A stretch of 64,000 nt of DNA from Caldimonas mangrovi (GTDB lineage Bacteria > Pseudomonadota > Gammaproteobacteria > Burkholderiales > Burkholderiaceae_C), in assembly GCF_023721835.1 (NCBI RefSeq), contig NZ_JAMKFE010000015.1, positions 83,766 to 147,765 on the forward strand. Direction: 5' to 3'. Shown here in pieces: positions 45,467-54,983 of the stretch. The translations under genes were made by a program, and so were the position numbers. Positions within the stretch are counted from its first letter, which is position 1, and each line of letters starts with the position of its first letter. The notes below the pieces were generated by a model, which saw only the letters and a program-made list of their open reading frames with translations, searched no databases and was not told the DNA's origin.

Positions 45467-46045
45467 ATGCCGAATTCATCCGATGATTCCCCGTTGCCGC
45501 GGCCCGAATCCCTGACAGAGCTGTTCTTCGCTTTCACGCGGCTGGCGCTGCAGGGATTCGGGGGCGTGCTGCCGATCGCGCAGCGCGAACTCGTCGAACG
45601 CCGGCGCTGGCTCGGCAAGCAGGATTTCGTCGACATGCTATCGCTTGGACAGGTGCTGCCCGGGCCGAACATCATCAATGTGTCGCTGATGGTCGGTGAC
45701 CGTTTTTTCGGCTGGAAGGGTGCTGCCGTCGCTGTCGCCGGCATGTTGCTGTTCCCGCTGCTGATCGTGCTGGGACTTGCGGCGCTGTACACCGAGGTCC
45801 TGGCGCATCCTCTCGCGGCCGGAGCGCTGCGCGGCATGGGGGCGGTCGCGGCCGGGCTGGTCATCGCCACGGCGCTGAAGCTCGTTGCGTCCCTGAAGCG
45901 CTCGCCGCTGGGACAAGTTCCGGCCGCGCTGCTGGCGCTTGCGACACTCGCCATGATCGCCGGCCTGCGCTGGCCGCTATTGTGGGTGCTGGCGGGGCTC
46001 GGGCCGCCGGGCATCGCGCTGGCCTGGTGGAGGCTCAAGCGATGA
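45467..46045 (+). CDS. chrA: Short-chain chromate transporter, first half (ChrA-like)
   Basis: The 192-residue product is one ChrA domain: LFFAFTRLALQGFGGVLPIA at the start and the signature LSLGQVLPGPNIINVSLMVG. It forms a pair with the next gene, overlapping it by four bases. Paired short ChrA proteins work together as an oppositely oriented dimer, replacing one long ChrA. Family members export chromate or move sulfate-like anions; the natural substrate here is unproven. Confidence 0.9.
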   Translation: MPNSSDDSPLPRPESLTELFFAFTRLALQGFGGVLPIAQRELVERRRWLGKQDFVDMLSLGQVLPGPNIINVSLMVGDRFFGWKGAAVAVAGMLLFPLLIVLGLAALYTEVLAHPLAAGALRGMGAVAAGLVIATALKLVASLKRSPLGQVPAALLALATLAMIAGLRWPLLWVLAGLGPPGIALAWWRLKR

Positions 46046-46578
46046 ACCCGCTCGCCCCCGTGGACCTGCTCGCGCTGCTCGGTCACTTCATGCTGCTGTC
46101 ACTGCTGGCGGTCGGCGGTGCCATCACGACCGCGCCCGACATGCACCGCTACGTCGTGCTCGAACACGGCTGGATCACCGACACGCAGTTCACGTCGTCG
46201 ATTGCGCTGGCCCAGGCCGCCCCCGGGCCCAACATCCTGTTCGTCGCCGTGGTGGGCTGGAACGTTGCCGGCCTGCCCGGTGCGGCGGCGACGATGATCG
46301 GCATCATGGTGCCATCGACGGTACTCGCCTTGTGGGTGACCCGCTGGCGTCAACGCCGGCAGGATTCCCTGGGCGTCCGCGCCTTCAGTGCCGGCATGGC
46401 GCCCGTCACGGTGGGCCTGCTGCTGGCGACCGGATGGATCCTGGCGGAGCCCACGCGCGGCAGTGCCGGCGGCTTGGCGGCCATCGGGCTGACAGTGCTG
46501 CTGATGCTGCGCACGAAGTGGAGCCCGATGTGGATGGTGGCGGCCGGTGCCGCGGCCGGCATGTTGGGGTGGGTCTGA
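46042..46578 (+). CDS. chrA: Short-chain chromate transporter, second half (ChrA-like)
   Basis: The 178-residue partner starts at the ATG overlapping the stop of the first half. It has the same ChrA signature (SIALAQAAPGPNILFVAVVG) and about six hydrophobic segments. Both halves are needed for transport in characterised split ChrA systems. No chrB regulator is near. It converges with the DUF302 gene, 22 bases away. Confidence 0.9.
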   Translation: MNPLAPVDLLALLGHFMLLSLLAVGGAITTAPDMHRYVVLEHGWITDTQFTSSIALAQAAPGPNILFVAVVGWNVAGLPGAAATMIGIMVPSTVLALWVTRWRQRRQDSLGVRAFSAGMAPVTVGLLLATGWILAEPTRGSAGGLAAIGLTVLLMLRTKWSPMWMVAAGAAAGMLGWV

Positions 46579-46600
46579 GGCCGCGCCCCGACGGCTCGCT

Positions 46601-47026
46601 TCAGGACAGCGCGGAGTCAACCAGGCGGCTGAGCGGAACGAGGCCCGAGATCGGCAGGCCGGGCTCGCCCGGCACCCTCACCTCCGTGCGCCCGTCGGGC
46701 CGCGCGACGATGGTCAGGGCCAAAGGCACCTCGATCGACGCGGCGGCCTCGTCGACCATCACCGGCGTACCGCCTTCCGGGACGCCCAGCACCAGTGCCA
46801 TTGAGCGGCCGGCTTCCGCTGCGGCCGATGTTGCGGCCAGTCGCGCGAAAATCGTGTAGCCGTGACCGCGGGCTGCGGTCTCGAGCTTGCGCAGGGTCTC
46901 GTCGGCGTCGTACTGGCTGTAGCGTGCGGTGGACCCGCTGGTGGACGGCTCACGCACCAGGTCGCCGCTGACGGCCGCCATCACGACGGCCAGGCCCCCG
47001 GTCATCCAGAAACGTAGTCTTTTCAT
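46601..47026 (-). CDS. DUF302 domain protein, exported
   Basis: The 141-residue product starts MKRLRFWMTGGLAVVMAAVS, which looks like a signal peptide or anchor. The rest fits DUF302: ETLRKLETAARGHGYTIFAR, then RSMALVLGVPEGGTPVMVDE and IEVPLALTIVARPDGRTEV. The function of this family is not known. It lies 107 bases downstream of the lipoprotein gene on the same strand. Confidence 0.75.
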   Translation of the reverse strand: MKRLRFWMTGGLAVVMAAVSGDLVREPSTSGSTARYSQYDADETLRKLETAARGHGYTIFARLAATSAAAEAGRSMALVLGVPEGGTPVMVDEAAASIEVPLALTIVARPDGRTEVRVPGEPGLPISGLVPLSRLVDSALS

Positions 47027-47133
47027 TCGGATCGCTCCTTCGCGTCGACACCGTCCATAGACCGGTTGACGCGGCAAGCGTTCAGGCCCCGGTCTGTAAA
47101 GCTGTGTATCGCATGCTGAAGGGGCGCGCCCGC

Positions 47134-47475
47134 TCAGCGAGGGCTTTCGTAGAAGATGTAGCTCGACGCGTAGTCGCTGATCTCGAAATAGACCCGGCGC
47201 TCGGTGTCGTCGACCAGCCCATTGAGGTTCTCGTCGAGCACGCCATAGCCGAAGCGGTAGGAACGCGGTACGCCGTCGCCCGTGCCCATCGCGGTGCTCA
47301 TCTTGTCGATCTTCAGGAAGCGTTTGACCAGCTTGTCGCCGGCATAGATTTCGAGCACGCCGTTGGTGCCGGTCCAGTTCTGCACGCCGCGGCGGAACTG
47401 GTTCTGCTGTTCCTGGGTGCAGCCACCGAGCACCAAGGCTGTGGCCGCGCCACAACTGACGACCCAACGTTTCAT
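47134..47475 (-). CDS. Small lipoprotein
   Basis: The 113-residue product has a lipoprotein signal ending LVLGGC (Cys19). The mature part reads QNWTGTNGVLEIYAGDKLVK and later RVYFEISDYASSYIFYESPR, a small beta-rich domain. I recognise no named family. The gene begins 16 bases after the upp stop, so it is likely in the upp transcript, though a link to uracil salvage is not evident. Confidence 0.75.
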   Translation of the reverse strand: MKRWVVSCGAATALVLGGCTQEQQNQFRRGVQNWTGTNGVLEIYAGDKLVKRFLKIDKMSTAMGTGDGVPRSYRFGYGVLDENLNGLVDDTERRVYFEISDYASSYIFYESPR

Positions 47476-47491
47476 CGGCTGCCTCTTTGCG

Positions 47492-48124
47492 CTATTCGTG
47501 CTTGGTCCCGAAGATCTTGTCGCCGGCATCGCCCAGCCCCGGGATGATGTAGCCGTGTTCGTTGAGATGGCTGTCGATCGCCGCGGTCCAGCAGCGCACC
47601 TCCGGGTGCGCACCATCGAGCGCCTTGACGCCCTCCGGCGCCGCCACGAGCACCAGTGCACGGATGTCCTTGCAGCCCTTGCGCTTGAGCAGGTCGATGG
47701 TGGCAATCATCGAGCCGGCGGTCGCGAGCATCGGGTCGATGATCAACGCGGTGCGCGCGCCGAGCTCGCCGACGAAGTTCTCGAAGTAGTGCTCCGGCTG
47801 CAGCGTGTCATGGTTGCGCGACAGCCCGACGACGCTGATCTTCGCGTTCGGGATCATGTCGAGCACGCCGTCCAGCATGCCGAGGCCGGCACGCAGGATG
47901 GGCACCACGGTGACCTTCTTGCCCTTGATCCGGTCCACTTCGGCCGGGCCGCTCCAGCACTCGATCGTCGTCTTCTCGAGCGGGAAGTCGGCAGTCGCCT
48001 CGTAGGCCAGCAGCCGTGCCACCTCGGCGGTCAGTTCGCGAAACTTCTTGGTGGAGATCTCGGCTTCGCGCATCAGGCCGACCTTGTGCTTGACGAGCGG
48101 GTGCTTGACTTCGATGACGGGCAT
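47492..48124 (-). CDS. upp: Uracil phosphoribosyltransferase
   Basis: Upp converts uracil and PRPP into UMP in pyrimidine salvage. The 210-residue protein shows [19 protein letters not shown], the PRPP-binding loop [17 protein letters not shown], and the uracil site [18 protein letters not shown] at the C terminus. The length is the usual one. It lies 48 bases after the sirtuin gene on the same strand. Confidence 0.97.
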   Translation of the reverse strand: MPVIEVKHPLVKHKVGLMREAEISTKKFRELTAEVARLLAYEATADFPLEKTTIECWSGPAEVDRIKGKKVTVVPILRAGLGMLDGVLDMIPNAKISVVGLSRNHDTLQPEHYFENFVGELGARTALIIDPMLATAGSMIATIDLLKRKGCKDIRALVLVAAPEGVKALDGAHPEVRCWTAAIDSHLNEHGYIIPGLGDAGDKIFGTKHE

Positions 48125-48172
48125 GGAGGGACCTTGGCGAGGCGTGTCGGTGCAAGGCGTCCAGTGTAGCGA

Positions 48173-48922
48173 TCAGCCCAGCAGCTTGGGCAGGAGTTCG
48201 GCGGCGGTGCCGCGCAGCAGCACGTCGGCGGCATCGTCGATCTCGCTCGGACCGGGATTGACGATCGCCACCCGGGCGCCCGCCCGCCGCGCCAGGACCG
48301 GCAGCCCGGCGGCCGGATGCACGGCGCCCGAGGTGCCGACGACCAGCATCACGTCGCATTCGGCTGCCGCCCGCTGCGCTGCGGCGAGCGCGTGCTGCGG
48401 CAATGCCTCGCCGAACCATACGACGCCCGGGCGCACCGGGTTGCCGCACTCGCCGCAACGCGGCGGGCTGCCGGGCCGGGCCCATTGCGTGTCGCAGCTC
48501 GGCTCGCCGCGGGCGCGGCGGCGGCAGTCGTCGAGCCAGCGGTCTTCGAAGATGGCGCCGTGCAGGCAGATCACCTCGCAACTGCCGGCTCGCTGGTGCA
48601 GGTCGTCGACGTTCTGCGTGACCAGCGTCAGGCCGCCCGGATGTGCGGCCTCCCACTGCGCGATCGCGACATGGCCGAGGTTCGGCTGCGCGCGGCTCAC
48701 GCCGGTGCGGCGCAAGGCGTACCAGTCCCACACCAGCTGCGGGTTCGCGCGAAACCCCTCTTCGGTGGCCAGCTGCTGCGGGTCGTACCGCGCCCACAAG
48801 CCGGTCAACGCGTCGCGGAAGGTCGGTACGCCGCTCTCGGCGGACATGCCGGCGCCTGTCAGCACGCACAGGCGCCCGGCGCCGGCGATCCACTCGCGCA
48901 CGGTGCCGAGCAGCACGTCCAC
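48173..48922 (-). CDS. cobB: NAD-dependent protein deacylase (sirtuin)
   Basis: The 249-residue product has the sirtuin elements: LCVLTGAGMSAESGVPTFRD (NAD site), TQNVDDLHQRAG, catalytic His in CLHGAIFED, a zinc site with CRRRARGEPSC and CGECGNPVRPGVVWFGE, and VVGTSGAVHPAAGLP. It removes acyl groups from lysines using NAD. It starts five bases after the rlmB stop, in the same operon. Whether it prefers acetyl or longer acyl groups cannot be told with confidence. Confidence 0.92.
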   Translation of the reverse strand: MDVLLGTVREWIAGAGRLCVLTGAGMSAESGVPTFRDALTGLWARYDPQQLATEEGFRANPQLVWDWYALRRTGVSRAQPNLGHVAIAQWEAAHPGGLTLVTQNVDDLHQRAGSCEVICLHGAIFEDRWLDDCRRRARGEPSCDTQWARPGSPPRCGECGNPVRPGVVWFGEALPQHALAAAQRAAAECDVMLVVGTSGAVHPAAGLPVLARRAGARVAIVNPGPSEIDDAADVLLRGTAAELLPKLLG

Positions 48923-48927
48923 TGTCG

Positions 48928-49665
48928 TCAGCTGCGCTGGCGCAGCGCCTCGTAAAGACAGATCCCGCTGGCCACCGAGACGTTGAGGCTTTCGACGGCG
49001 CCGCGCATCGGCAGGCTGACCAGTTCGTCGCAGGTCTTGCGCGTCAGTTGCCGCAGGCCCGCGCCCTCGGCACCCAGCACCAGCGCGACCGGGCCCTTCA
49101 GGTCGGCCTGGTAGAGCGTCTTCGGCGCATCGTCCGACGTGCCGATGACCCGGATGTCGCGCTCCTTCAGCTCATTCAGGCTGCGCGCCAGGTTGGTCAC
49201 CATGAAATACGGCATCGTCTCGGCGGCACCGCTGGCGACCTTCGCGACGGTCGCGTTGATGCCCACCGCATGATCCTTCGGTGCCACCACTGCGTGCGCA
49301 CCCGCGCCGTCGGCCACGCGCAGGCAGGCTCCCAGATTGTGCGGGTCGGTCACGCCGTCGAGCACCAGCAGCAGCGGCGGCTCGCCGAGCCCATCGAGCA
49401 GGTCGTCGAGCGAGCGCGCCTGCGGCACCGGCTCCACCTTCGCCACCACACCCTGGTGACGGTGCGTCCCGCACAGCTTGTGCAGCCGCTCGTCGTCGCT
49501 GTCGATCAGGCGCACGCCCGCCTCCTGCGCACGTGCCGAGAACTGGCGCATGCGCTGGTCGCGGCGCGACGCATCGACGTAGATTTTGTGGATGGATTGC
49601 GGCGCCGTCTTCAGGCGCACCGTGACGGCATGGAAGCCGAACAGGATCTTGGGGACTGCGGTCAT
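48928..49665 (-). CDS. rlmB: 23S rRNA 2'-O-ribose methyltransferase RlmB
   Basis: RlmB methylates G2251 of 23S rRNA. The 245-residue product starts MTAVPKILFGFHAVTVRL and has the SpoU/TrmH motifs: LLVLDGVTDPHNLGACLRVA (motif 1), ALVLGAEGAGLRQLTRK (motif 2) and SLPMRGAVESLNVSVASGIC (motif 3). Its start overlaps the stop of the LolD-like ATPase gene by four bases. Upstream ATG extension lacks coding character. Confidence 0.95.
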   Translation of the reverse strand: MTAVPKILFGFHAVTVRLKTAPQSIHKIYVDASRRDQRMRQFSARAQEAGVRLIDSDDERLHKLCGTHRHQGVVAKVEPVPQARSLDDLLDGLGEPPLLLVLDGVTDPHNLGACLRVADGAGAHAVVAPKDHAVGINATVAKVASGAAETMPYFMVTNLARSLNELKERDIRVIGTSDDAPKTLYQADLKGPVALVLGAEGAGLRQLTRKTCDELVSLPMRGAVESLNVSVASGICLYEALRQRS

Positions 49666-50348
49666 GCCGCGATGGTAGCCGGCGCCACCTGACCCGCCTC
49701 GATGCGGATCTGCCGGTCGCAACGCTCGGCAATGGCGCGGTCGTGCGTGACCAGTACCAGCGTGGTGCCCCGTTCGCGGTTCAGGTCGAACATCAGCTCC
49801 ATCACCTTCTCGCCGGTGGCGAAGTCGAGGCTGCCGGTCGGCTCGTCGGCCAGCAGCACGGCCGGCTGCACGACGAAGGCTCGCGCCAGTGCCACACGTT
49901 GCTGCTCGCCGCCGGACAGCACCTTGGGATAGTGATTCAGGCGCTCGCCGAGGCCCACGCGCTGCAGCATCTCGGTCGCGGCCCGGCGTGCGTCATTGCG
50001 GCCCTGCAGCTCCAGCGGCAGCATCACGTTTTCCAGCGCCGTCAGGTTGCCCATCAGCTGGAAGCTCTGGAACACGAAGCCGACCTTCTCGGCGCGCAGC
50101 GCAGCACGGGCATCTTCATCGATCGAGAACAGATCCTGCCCGGCCAGCCTGACAGTGCCGCCGGTCGGCGTGTCGAGGCCGGCGATGATGCTCAGCAAGG
50201 TCGACTTGCCGGAACCCGAGGCGCCGACGATGGCCACCGATTCCTTCGGCTGCAGGGTGAAATCGATATCGTGGAGAATCGTCAGCGTCCCTGTGGAATC
50301 GCGCACCTGCTTGGTGACGCGTTCGACTGCAATGATCGGTTGGCTCAT
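49662..50348 (-). CDS. ABC transporter ATP-binding protein, LolD/YbbA-like
   Basis: The 228-residue protein has Walker A GASGSGKST, the MacB/LolD-like Q-loop segment GFVFQSFQLMGNLTALENV, signature LSGGEQQRV and Walker B AVLLADEPTGSLD. In E. coli the same divergent pair is ybbA and tesA, with ybbP as permease. No permease gene is in this operon here; rlmB and the sirtuin follow instead. AAAGGA lies seven bases before the ATG. The ATG shares bases with the tesA start on the other strand. Confidence 0.9.
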   Translation of the reverse strand: MSQPIIAVERVTKQVRDSTGTLTILHDIDFTLQPKESVAIVGASGSGKSTLLSIIAGLDTPTGGTVRLAGQDLFSIDEDARAALRAEKVGFVFQSFQLMGNLTALENVMLPLELQGRNDARRAATEMLQRVGLGERLNHYPKVLSGGEQQRVALARAFVVQPAVLLADEPTGSLDFATGEKVMELMFDLNRERGTTLVLVTHDRAIAERCDRQIRIEAGQVAPATIAA

Positions 50349-50988
50349 GGCGTCCTTTCGACAACGTCGCGACTTTATCCTGCTTGCCGCTGCACTGGCG
50401 TGCGTGGGCTCTCTCGCCGCTGCCCCCCCCCGTACGGCACGCATCCTCGTCGTCGGCGACAGCCTGTCGGCAGAGTACGGGCTCAAGCGCGGCAGCGGCT
50501 GGGTGGCGCTGCTGGAGCAGAAGCTGGCCCGGGAGAAGATGACGGCCGCCGTGGTCAACGCCAGCATCAGCGGCGATACCACCTCCGGTGGGCGCTCGCG
50601 ACTGCCGGCGCTGCTGAAGCGCCATCAGCCGACCCATGTGGTGATCGAACTCGGCGGCAACGACGCGCTGCGCGGCCTGCCGCTGAAGATGACCGAGGAC
50701 AACCTGGTGCGCATGGTGACCGATGCGCAGGCCGCAGGAGCAAACGTTTTGCTGGTGGGCATGCAGATGCCCCCCAACTACGGCCGCGCCTACGCCGAGG
50801 ATTTCAACGCCCTCTACCCGCGTGTCGCCAAGGCGCACAAGGCGCAACTCGTCCCTTTTCTGCTGAAGGGCGTGGCCGACGTGCCGCAAGCGGCGCAACT
50901 GTTCCAGCCGGACCGCATCCACCCCAATGAGCAGGCCCAGGCCAGGATGCTCGACAACGTCTGGCCGGCTTTGCAGCAGATGCTTTGA
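50347..50988 (+). CDS. tesA: Arylesterase / acyl-CoA thioesterase I TesA (GDSL family)
   Basis: The 213-residue product has a signal peptide (about 1-26, ending SLAAA), so it acts in the periplasm. SGNH motifs are all visible: Ser39 in VVGDSLSAEYG, Gly in SISGDTTSGG, Asn in ELGGNDALRG and the Asp/His pair in PDRIHPNEQAQ. Relatives act as thioesterase, protease I and lysophospholipase L1. No clear ribosome site precedes the ATG; an ATG 15 bases upstream in frame is an alternative. It converges on phaB with a strong hairpin between. Confidence 0.93.
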   Translation: MASFRQRRDFILLAAALACVGSLAAAPPRTARILVVGDSLSAEYGLKRGSGWVALLEQKLAREKMTAAVVNASISGDTTSGGRSRLPALLKRHQPTHVVIELGGNDALRGLPLKMTEDNLVRMVTDAQAAGANVLLVGMQMPPNYGRAYAEDFNALYPRVAKAHKAQLVPFLLKGVADVPQAAQLFQPDRIHPNEQAQARMLDNVWPALQQML

Positions 50989-50991
50989 ACG

Positions 50992-51019
50992 GACGAAGCC
51001 GCCCGAGAGCGGCTTCGTC
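50992..51019. terminator. Hairpin between convergent tesA and phaB
   Basis: GACGAAGCCGC and GCGGCTTCGTC form a perfect 11-base-pair stem with a six-base loop between the two converging stops. There is no long T run on either side, but the stem is strong enough to end or protect both transcripts. Confidence 0.75.
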
Positions 51020-51038
51020 GCAAGGCAGTTGCGCGGAT

Positions 51039-51776
51039 TCAGCCCATGTGCAGCCCGCCGTTGACCGAAAAATCGGCGCCGGTCGCGAAGCCGGATTCGT
51101 CCGACGCGACCCAGGCCACGATGGAAGCGATCTCGTCGGGCGTGCCGAGGCGCTTGACCGGGATCGTCGCGACGATCTTCTCCAGCACTTCGGGCTTGAT
51201 CGAGCGGACCATGTCGGTGCCGATGTAGCCCGGGCTCACGGTGTTCACCGTCACGCCCTTGGACGCCACCTCCTGCGCCAGCGCCATCGTGAAGCCGTGC
51301 ATGCCGGCTTTGGCGGCCGAATAGTTGGTCTGGCCGGCCTGGCCCTTTTCGCCGTTGACCGACGAAATCTGGATGATGCGGCCCCAGCCCTTCTCGACCA
51401 TGTCCGGCACCACCTGCTTGGTGACGTTGAACATGCTGTTCAGGTTGGTGTCGATCACGGCGTGCCAGTCCTCGGGCGACATCTTCAGGAACATGCGGTC
51501 GCGCGTGATGCCCGCGTTGTTCACCAGCACCTCGATGGGGCCGTGCTCGGCACGCGCCTTCGAGAAAGCCGCGACGGTCGAGTCCCAGTCCGCAACATTG
51601 CCGACCGACGCATAGAAGGTGAAACCGAGTTCCTTCTGCTGATCGATCCACTTCTGGAAGTCGCGGCTCGGGCCGCAGCCGGCGATCACCTTGAAGCCGT
51701 CCTTGGCCAAGCGCTGGCAGATCGCCGTGCCGATGCCACCCATGCCGCCGGTGACGTATGCAACCTTCTGGGTCAT
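51039..51776 (-). CDS. phaB: Acetoacetyl-CoA reductase PhaB
   Basis: PhaB makes (R)-3-hydroxybutyryl-CoA with NADPH, the second step of PHB synthesis. The 245-residue product starts MTQKVAYVTGGMGGIGTAIC (SDR nucleotide site) after AGGAG, and has NNAGITRD and the catalytic Ser-Tyr-Lys in ISSVNGEKGQAGQTNYSAAK. FYASVGNVADWDS is typical of PhaB. It is the last gene of phaC-phaA-phaB, 111 bases after phaA. Confidence 0.96.
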   Translation of the reverse strand: MTQKVAYVTGGMGGIGTAICQRLAKDGFKVIAGCGPSRDFQKWIDQQKELGFTFYASVGNVADWDSTVAAFSKARAEHGPIEVLVNNAGITRDRMFLKMSPEDWHAVIDTNLNSMFNVTKQVVPDMVEKGWGRIIQISSVNGEKGQAGQTNYSAAKAGMHGFTMALAQEVASKGVTVNTVSPGYIGTDMVRSIKPEVLEKIVATIPVKRLGTPDEIASIVAWVASDESGFATGADFSVNGGLHMG

Positions 51777-51887
51777 TTGTCTGCTCCTGTTCAGATTCGT
51801 TGTGCCGGAGACGAGGGTTGCCTCAAAGGCTCTGCGGGTCAACCCCGTGTTCCCCCTGCCCCGTCTCCGGGTTGATGTCGAGAAGTC

Positions 51888-53066
51888 TCAGCGCTCCACG
51901 GTCAGGGCGACGCCCATGCCACCGCCGATGCACAGCGACGCAATGCCCTTCCTGGCATTGCGCTTTTGCATCTCGTGCAGCAGCGTGACCAGGATGCGGC
52001 AGCCGGACGCACCGATCGGGTGGCCGATGGCGATGGCGCCGCCATTGACGTTGACCTTGCTCGTGTCCCAGCCCATTTCCTTGTGCACCGCGCAGGCCTG
52101 CGCGGCGAAGGCCTCGTTGATCTCCAGCAGATCGAGGTCGGCGGGCTTCCAGCCGGCACGCTCGAGCGCCTTGCGCGCGGCCGGCACCGGCCCCATGCCC
52201 ATGTAGGCCGGATCGAGGCCGGCGCTGGCATATGAGGCGATGCGCGCCAGCGGCTTCAAGCCCAGTTGGTCGGCCCGCTGGGCGGTCATCACGACCACGG
52301 CAGCGGCGCCGTCGTTGATACCGGACGCGTTGCCCGCGGTCACGCTGCCGGCCTTGTCGAATGCGGGCCGCAGGCCGGCCAGCGCGTCGGCGTTGGTCTT
52401 GCGGTTGACAAATTCGTCGGTGTCGAACACCACCGGGTCACCCTTTCTCTGCGGAATCTTCACCGACACGATCTCGTCCTTGAAGCGGCCGGCGTCCTGG
52501 GCGGCAGCCGCCTTCTGCTGCGAGGCCAGCGCCAGTTCGTCCTGCTGTTCGCGCGTGATGCCGTACTGCTTGGCCACGTTCTCGGCAGTGATGCCCATGT
52601 GGTACTGGTTGTAGACGTCCCACAGGCCGTCCGTGATCATCGAGTCGATCATCTTCCAGTCGCCCATGCGCTGGCCATCGCGCGAGCCGAGCAGCACGTG
52701 CGGTGACAGGCTCATGTTCTCCTGGCCGCCGGCGATGACGATGTCGGCGTCGCCGTCACGGATGGCCTGGGCTGCCAGCATCACGGCCTTCAGGCCCGAG
52801 CCGCACACCTTGTTGATGGTCATGGCAGGCACGCTGTTCGGCAACCCGGCTTTGATGACAGCTTGACGTGCGGGGTTCTGGCCGCAACCGGCCTGCAGCA
52901 CCTGGCCCAGGATCACGTCGCTGACCTGGTCGCCCTGCAGCCTGGCGCGTTGGAGCACTTCGTTGATGACGGTGGCGCCCAGCTCGGCCGCCGGCGTCTT
53001 GGCCAGCGATCCTCCGAACTTGCCCACGGCGGTTCGGGCGGCGGAAACGATCACGATTTCGGTCAT
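51888..53066 (-). CDS. phaA: Acetyl-CoA acetyltransferase (beta-ketothiolase) PhaA
   Basis: PhaA condenses two acetyl-CoA into acetoacetyl-CoA. The 392-residue protein starts after AAAGGAG and has the nucleophile Cys in [14 protein letters not shown], the His in [17 protein letters not shown] and the second catalytic Cys in [12 protein letters not shown]. Sequence and length are those of a biosynthetic thiolase. It lies 53 bases after phaC on the same strand. Confidence 0.97.
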   Translation of the reverse strand: MTEIVIVSAARTAVGKFGGSLAKTPAAELGATVINEVLQRARLQGDQVSDVILGQVLQAGCGQNPARQAVIKAGLPNSVPAMTINKVCGSGLKAVMLAAQAIRDGDADIVIAGGQENMSLSPHVLLGSRDGQRMGDWKMIDSMITDGLWDVYNQYHMGITAENVAKQYGITREQQDELALASQQKAAAAQDAGRFKDEIVSVKIPQRKGDPVVFDTDEFVNRKTNADALAGLRPAFDKAGSVTAGNASGINDGAAAVVVMTAQRADQLGLKPLARIASYASAGLDPAYMGMGPVPAARKALERAGWKPADLDLLEINEAFAAQACAVHKEMGWDTSKVNVNGGAIAIGHPIGASGCRILVTLLHEMQKRNARKGIASLCIGGGMGVALTVER

Positions 53067-53119
53067 GGCTCTAGCTCCTTTGTATGGGTCGGATCTGGGG
53101 TGGGTTTCAGGATGCGGGT

Positions 53120-54814
53120 TCAGGCTTTCTGCTTGACGTACCGGCCCGGGGCCGGCTCGATGGCCTGGTGGATGCGGTTGCCTGGCGCGCGCGGCGCCGC
53201 AATCTGCTTGCCCGAATGGTTCTTGATCCATTCGGTCCACTCGGGCCACCAGCTGCCTGGGTGCTCGACCGCCCCGGCCAGCCATTCCTGTGCGCGCGCA
53301 GGCAGCTTGGCGTGGGTCCAGTAGCTGCGCTTTTTCTTGGCCGGCGGGTTGATGACACCGGCAATGTGGCCGGAAGCGCCGAGCACGAATCGCTTTTTGC
53401 CCTTGAGCAGTCGTGTGGAGGCATAGGCGGCGTCCCACGGCACGATGTGGTCGTCGCGCGAACCGTAGATGAAGGCCGGTGCCTCGATGCGGCCGAAGTC
53501 GACCGGCTCGCCGCAGACGACGGTCTTGCCGGGTTCCTTCAGATTGTTTTCCAGGTAGGTGTTGCGCAGGTACCAGCAGAACATCGGCCCCGGCAGGTTG
53601 GTGCTGTCGGAGTTCCAGTACAGCAGGTCGAACGGCGGTGGTGTCTCGCCTTTCAGGTAGTTGCCGACGACGTAGTTCCACACCAGGTCGTTCGGGCGCA
53701 GGAAGGAGAAGGTGGTCGCCAGCTCGCTGCCACGCAGCAACCCACCCTTCATCGGGCTGTTCGGCCCGATGGCCATCTCGCGCATCTGCACGGCCGCTTC
53801 GTCGATGAACAGGTCGATGACCCCGGTGTTGGCGAAGTCGAGAAAGGACGTGAGCAGCGTCAGGCTGGCCGCAGGCTGCTCGCCGCGCGCCGCCAGCACC
53901 GCCAGTGCAGTGCCCAACAGCGTGCCACCGATGCAAAAACCCAGCGTGCTGATCTGCTTGGCCTTCGCCACTTCCTGCACGACGCGGATCGCGCGGATCA
54001 CGCCGTCGTCGATGTACTCGTCCCAGCCGATCTGCGCCATGCTCTCGTCAGCATTGCGCCAGCTGACGAGGAACACTCGCTGGCCCTGCTCCACCGCATG
54101 ACGGATGAAGGAGTTCTCGGGTTGCAGGTCAAGGATGTAGAACTTGTTGATGCAAGGCGGCACGACAAGCAGCGGCCGCTCGTAGACCTGTCTGGTGAGC
54201 GGCCTGTATTCGATCAGCTGGAACAGCTGATTCTCGAAGATCACGCTGCCCTCGGTGGTGGCCATGTTGCGGCCGACCTCGAACACGCTCTCGTCGGTCT
54301 GCGACATGTGGCCTTGCTGCAGATCGTTCAGCAGATGGAGCACCCCTTGCGCGATGCTTTCGCCCTTGGTTTCAAGCGCCTTGCGCAGCACCTCGGGGTT
54401 GCACGCCAGGAAGTTGCTTGGCGCCGATGCGTCGAGCCATTGCTGCACCGCGAAGCGGATACGCTGGCGCGTCTTCTCGTCGCCCTGCACGCTGTCGGCC
54501 ATCTTCAGCATCGTGCGGGCATTGAGCAGGTACATCGCCGCGGTATACGAGGCCGCCGGGTTGTCGGCCCAATCGGACGCCGTGAAACGGCGGTCGGCTA
54601 CGGCCACCGGCTGCCCCGGCTGCGAGACGGCCGTGTTCCAGATGCGGGACGCTTCCTTCAGGTATTCGGACTGCAGTTGCGAGAGTTCCTGGATCGGCAG
54701 GTTCAGGCGCGCAAACGCATCGACGGCTGCACCGACATGCTCGCCAAACGCCTGTGCCGGATCGGCGTCCGGTCGCCGCTGCGCTGCGGCACGGGGGGTC
54801 GCGCTTTGCTTCAT
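53120..54814 (-). CDS. phaC: Class I poly(3-hydroxyalkanoate) synthase PhaC
   Basis: PhaC polymerises 3-hydroxyacyl-CoA into the storage polyester at the granule surface. The 564-residue product (start [14 protein letters not shown] after GAGGAG) has the lipase-like box [10 protein letters not shown] with catalytic Cys294, the Asp in SRDDHIVPW and the His in [13 protein letters not shown], all typical of class I enzymes that need no PhaE or PhaR partner. It heads the phaCAB operon. Upstream are a TTGACA element and a short open frame (separate entries). Confidence 0.97.
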   Translation of the reverse strand: MKQSATPRAAAQRRPDADPAQAFGEHVGAAVDAFARLNLPIQELSQLQSEYLKEASRIWNTAVSQPGQPVAVADRRFTASDWADNPAASYTAAMYLLNARTMLKMADSVQGDEKTRQRIRFAVQQWLDASAPSNFLACNPEVLRKALETKGESIAQGVLHLLNDLQQGHMSQTDESVFEVGRNMATTEGSVIFENQLFQLIEYRPLTRQVYERPLLVVPPCINKFYILDLQPENSFIRHAVEQGQRVFLVSWRNADESMAQIGWDEYIDDGVIRAIRVVQEVAKAKQISTLGFCIGGTLLGTALAVLAARGEQPAASLTLLTSFLDFANTGVIDLFIDEAAVQMREMAIGPNSPMKGGLLRGSELATTFSFLRPNDLVWNYVVGNYLKGETPPPFDLLYWNSDSTNLPGPMFCWYLRNTYLENNLKEPGKTVVCGEPVDFGRIEAPAFIYGSRDDHIVPWDAAYASTRLLKGKKRFVLGASGHIAGVINPPAKKKRSYWTHAKLPARAQEWLAGAVEHPGSWWPEWTEWIKNHSGKQIAAPRAPGNRIHQAIEPAPGRYVKQKA

Positions 54815-54822
54815 CGTCTCCT

Positions 54823-54921
54823 CTATCGGGTAGGTGCAAACAGGGCAAGGTTCTGCACGCACCGTGCATCCACCACGTGTTTGTACACCCGGCGCCCTCG
54901 GGCGCTCAGTGTCGCTTCCAT
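54823..54921 (-). CDS. Possible 32-codon leader frame upstream of phaC
   Basis: ATG at 54921 directly follows AGGAGGATT and opens a 32-codon frame that ends in TAG nine bases before the phaC start, next to the phaC ribosome site. The predicted peptide is basic (MEATLSARGRRVYKHVVDAR at its start) and matches no family I know. The SD to ATG gap is only three bases, short for good initiation. It could be a real leader peptide, or chance. Confidence 0.3.
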   Translation of the reverse strand: MEATLSARGRRVYKHVVDARCVQNLALFAPTR

Positions 54922-54950
54922 AATCCTCCTGTCTGTTTGATAGCTGTCAA
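54920..54950 (-). promoter_or_regulatory. Possible sigma-70 promoter for phaC
   Basis: On the minus strand a perfect TTGACA (54950-54945) is followed after 19 bases by GATTAT (54925-54920), a partial -10 box. The spacing is long. It lies about 110 bases before phaC and would start transcription inside the short leader frame, so the promoter and the leader peptide are competing readings. Confidence 0.35.
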
Positions 54951-54983
54951 TCGGGCACACCTGCCCGCCGAACCGGAACGAAC

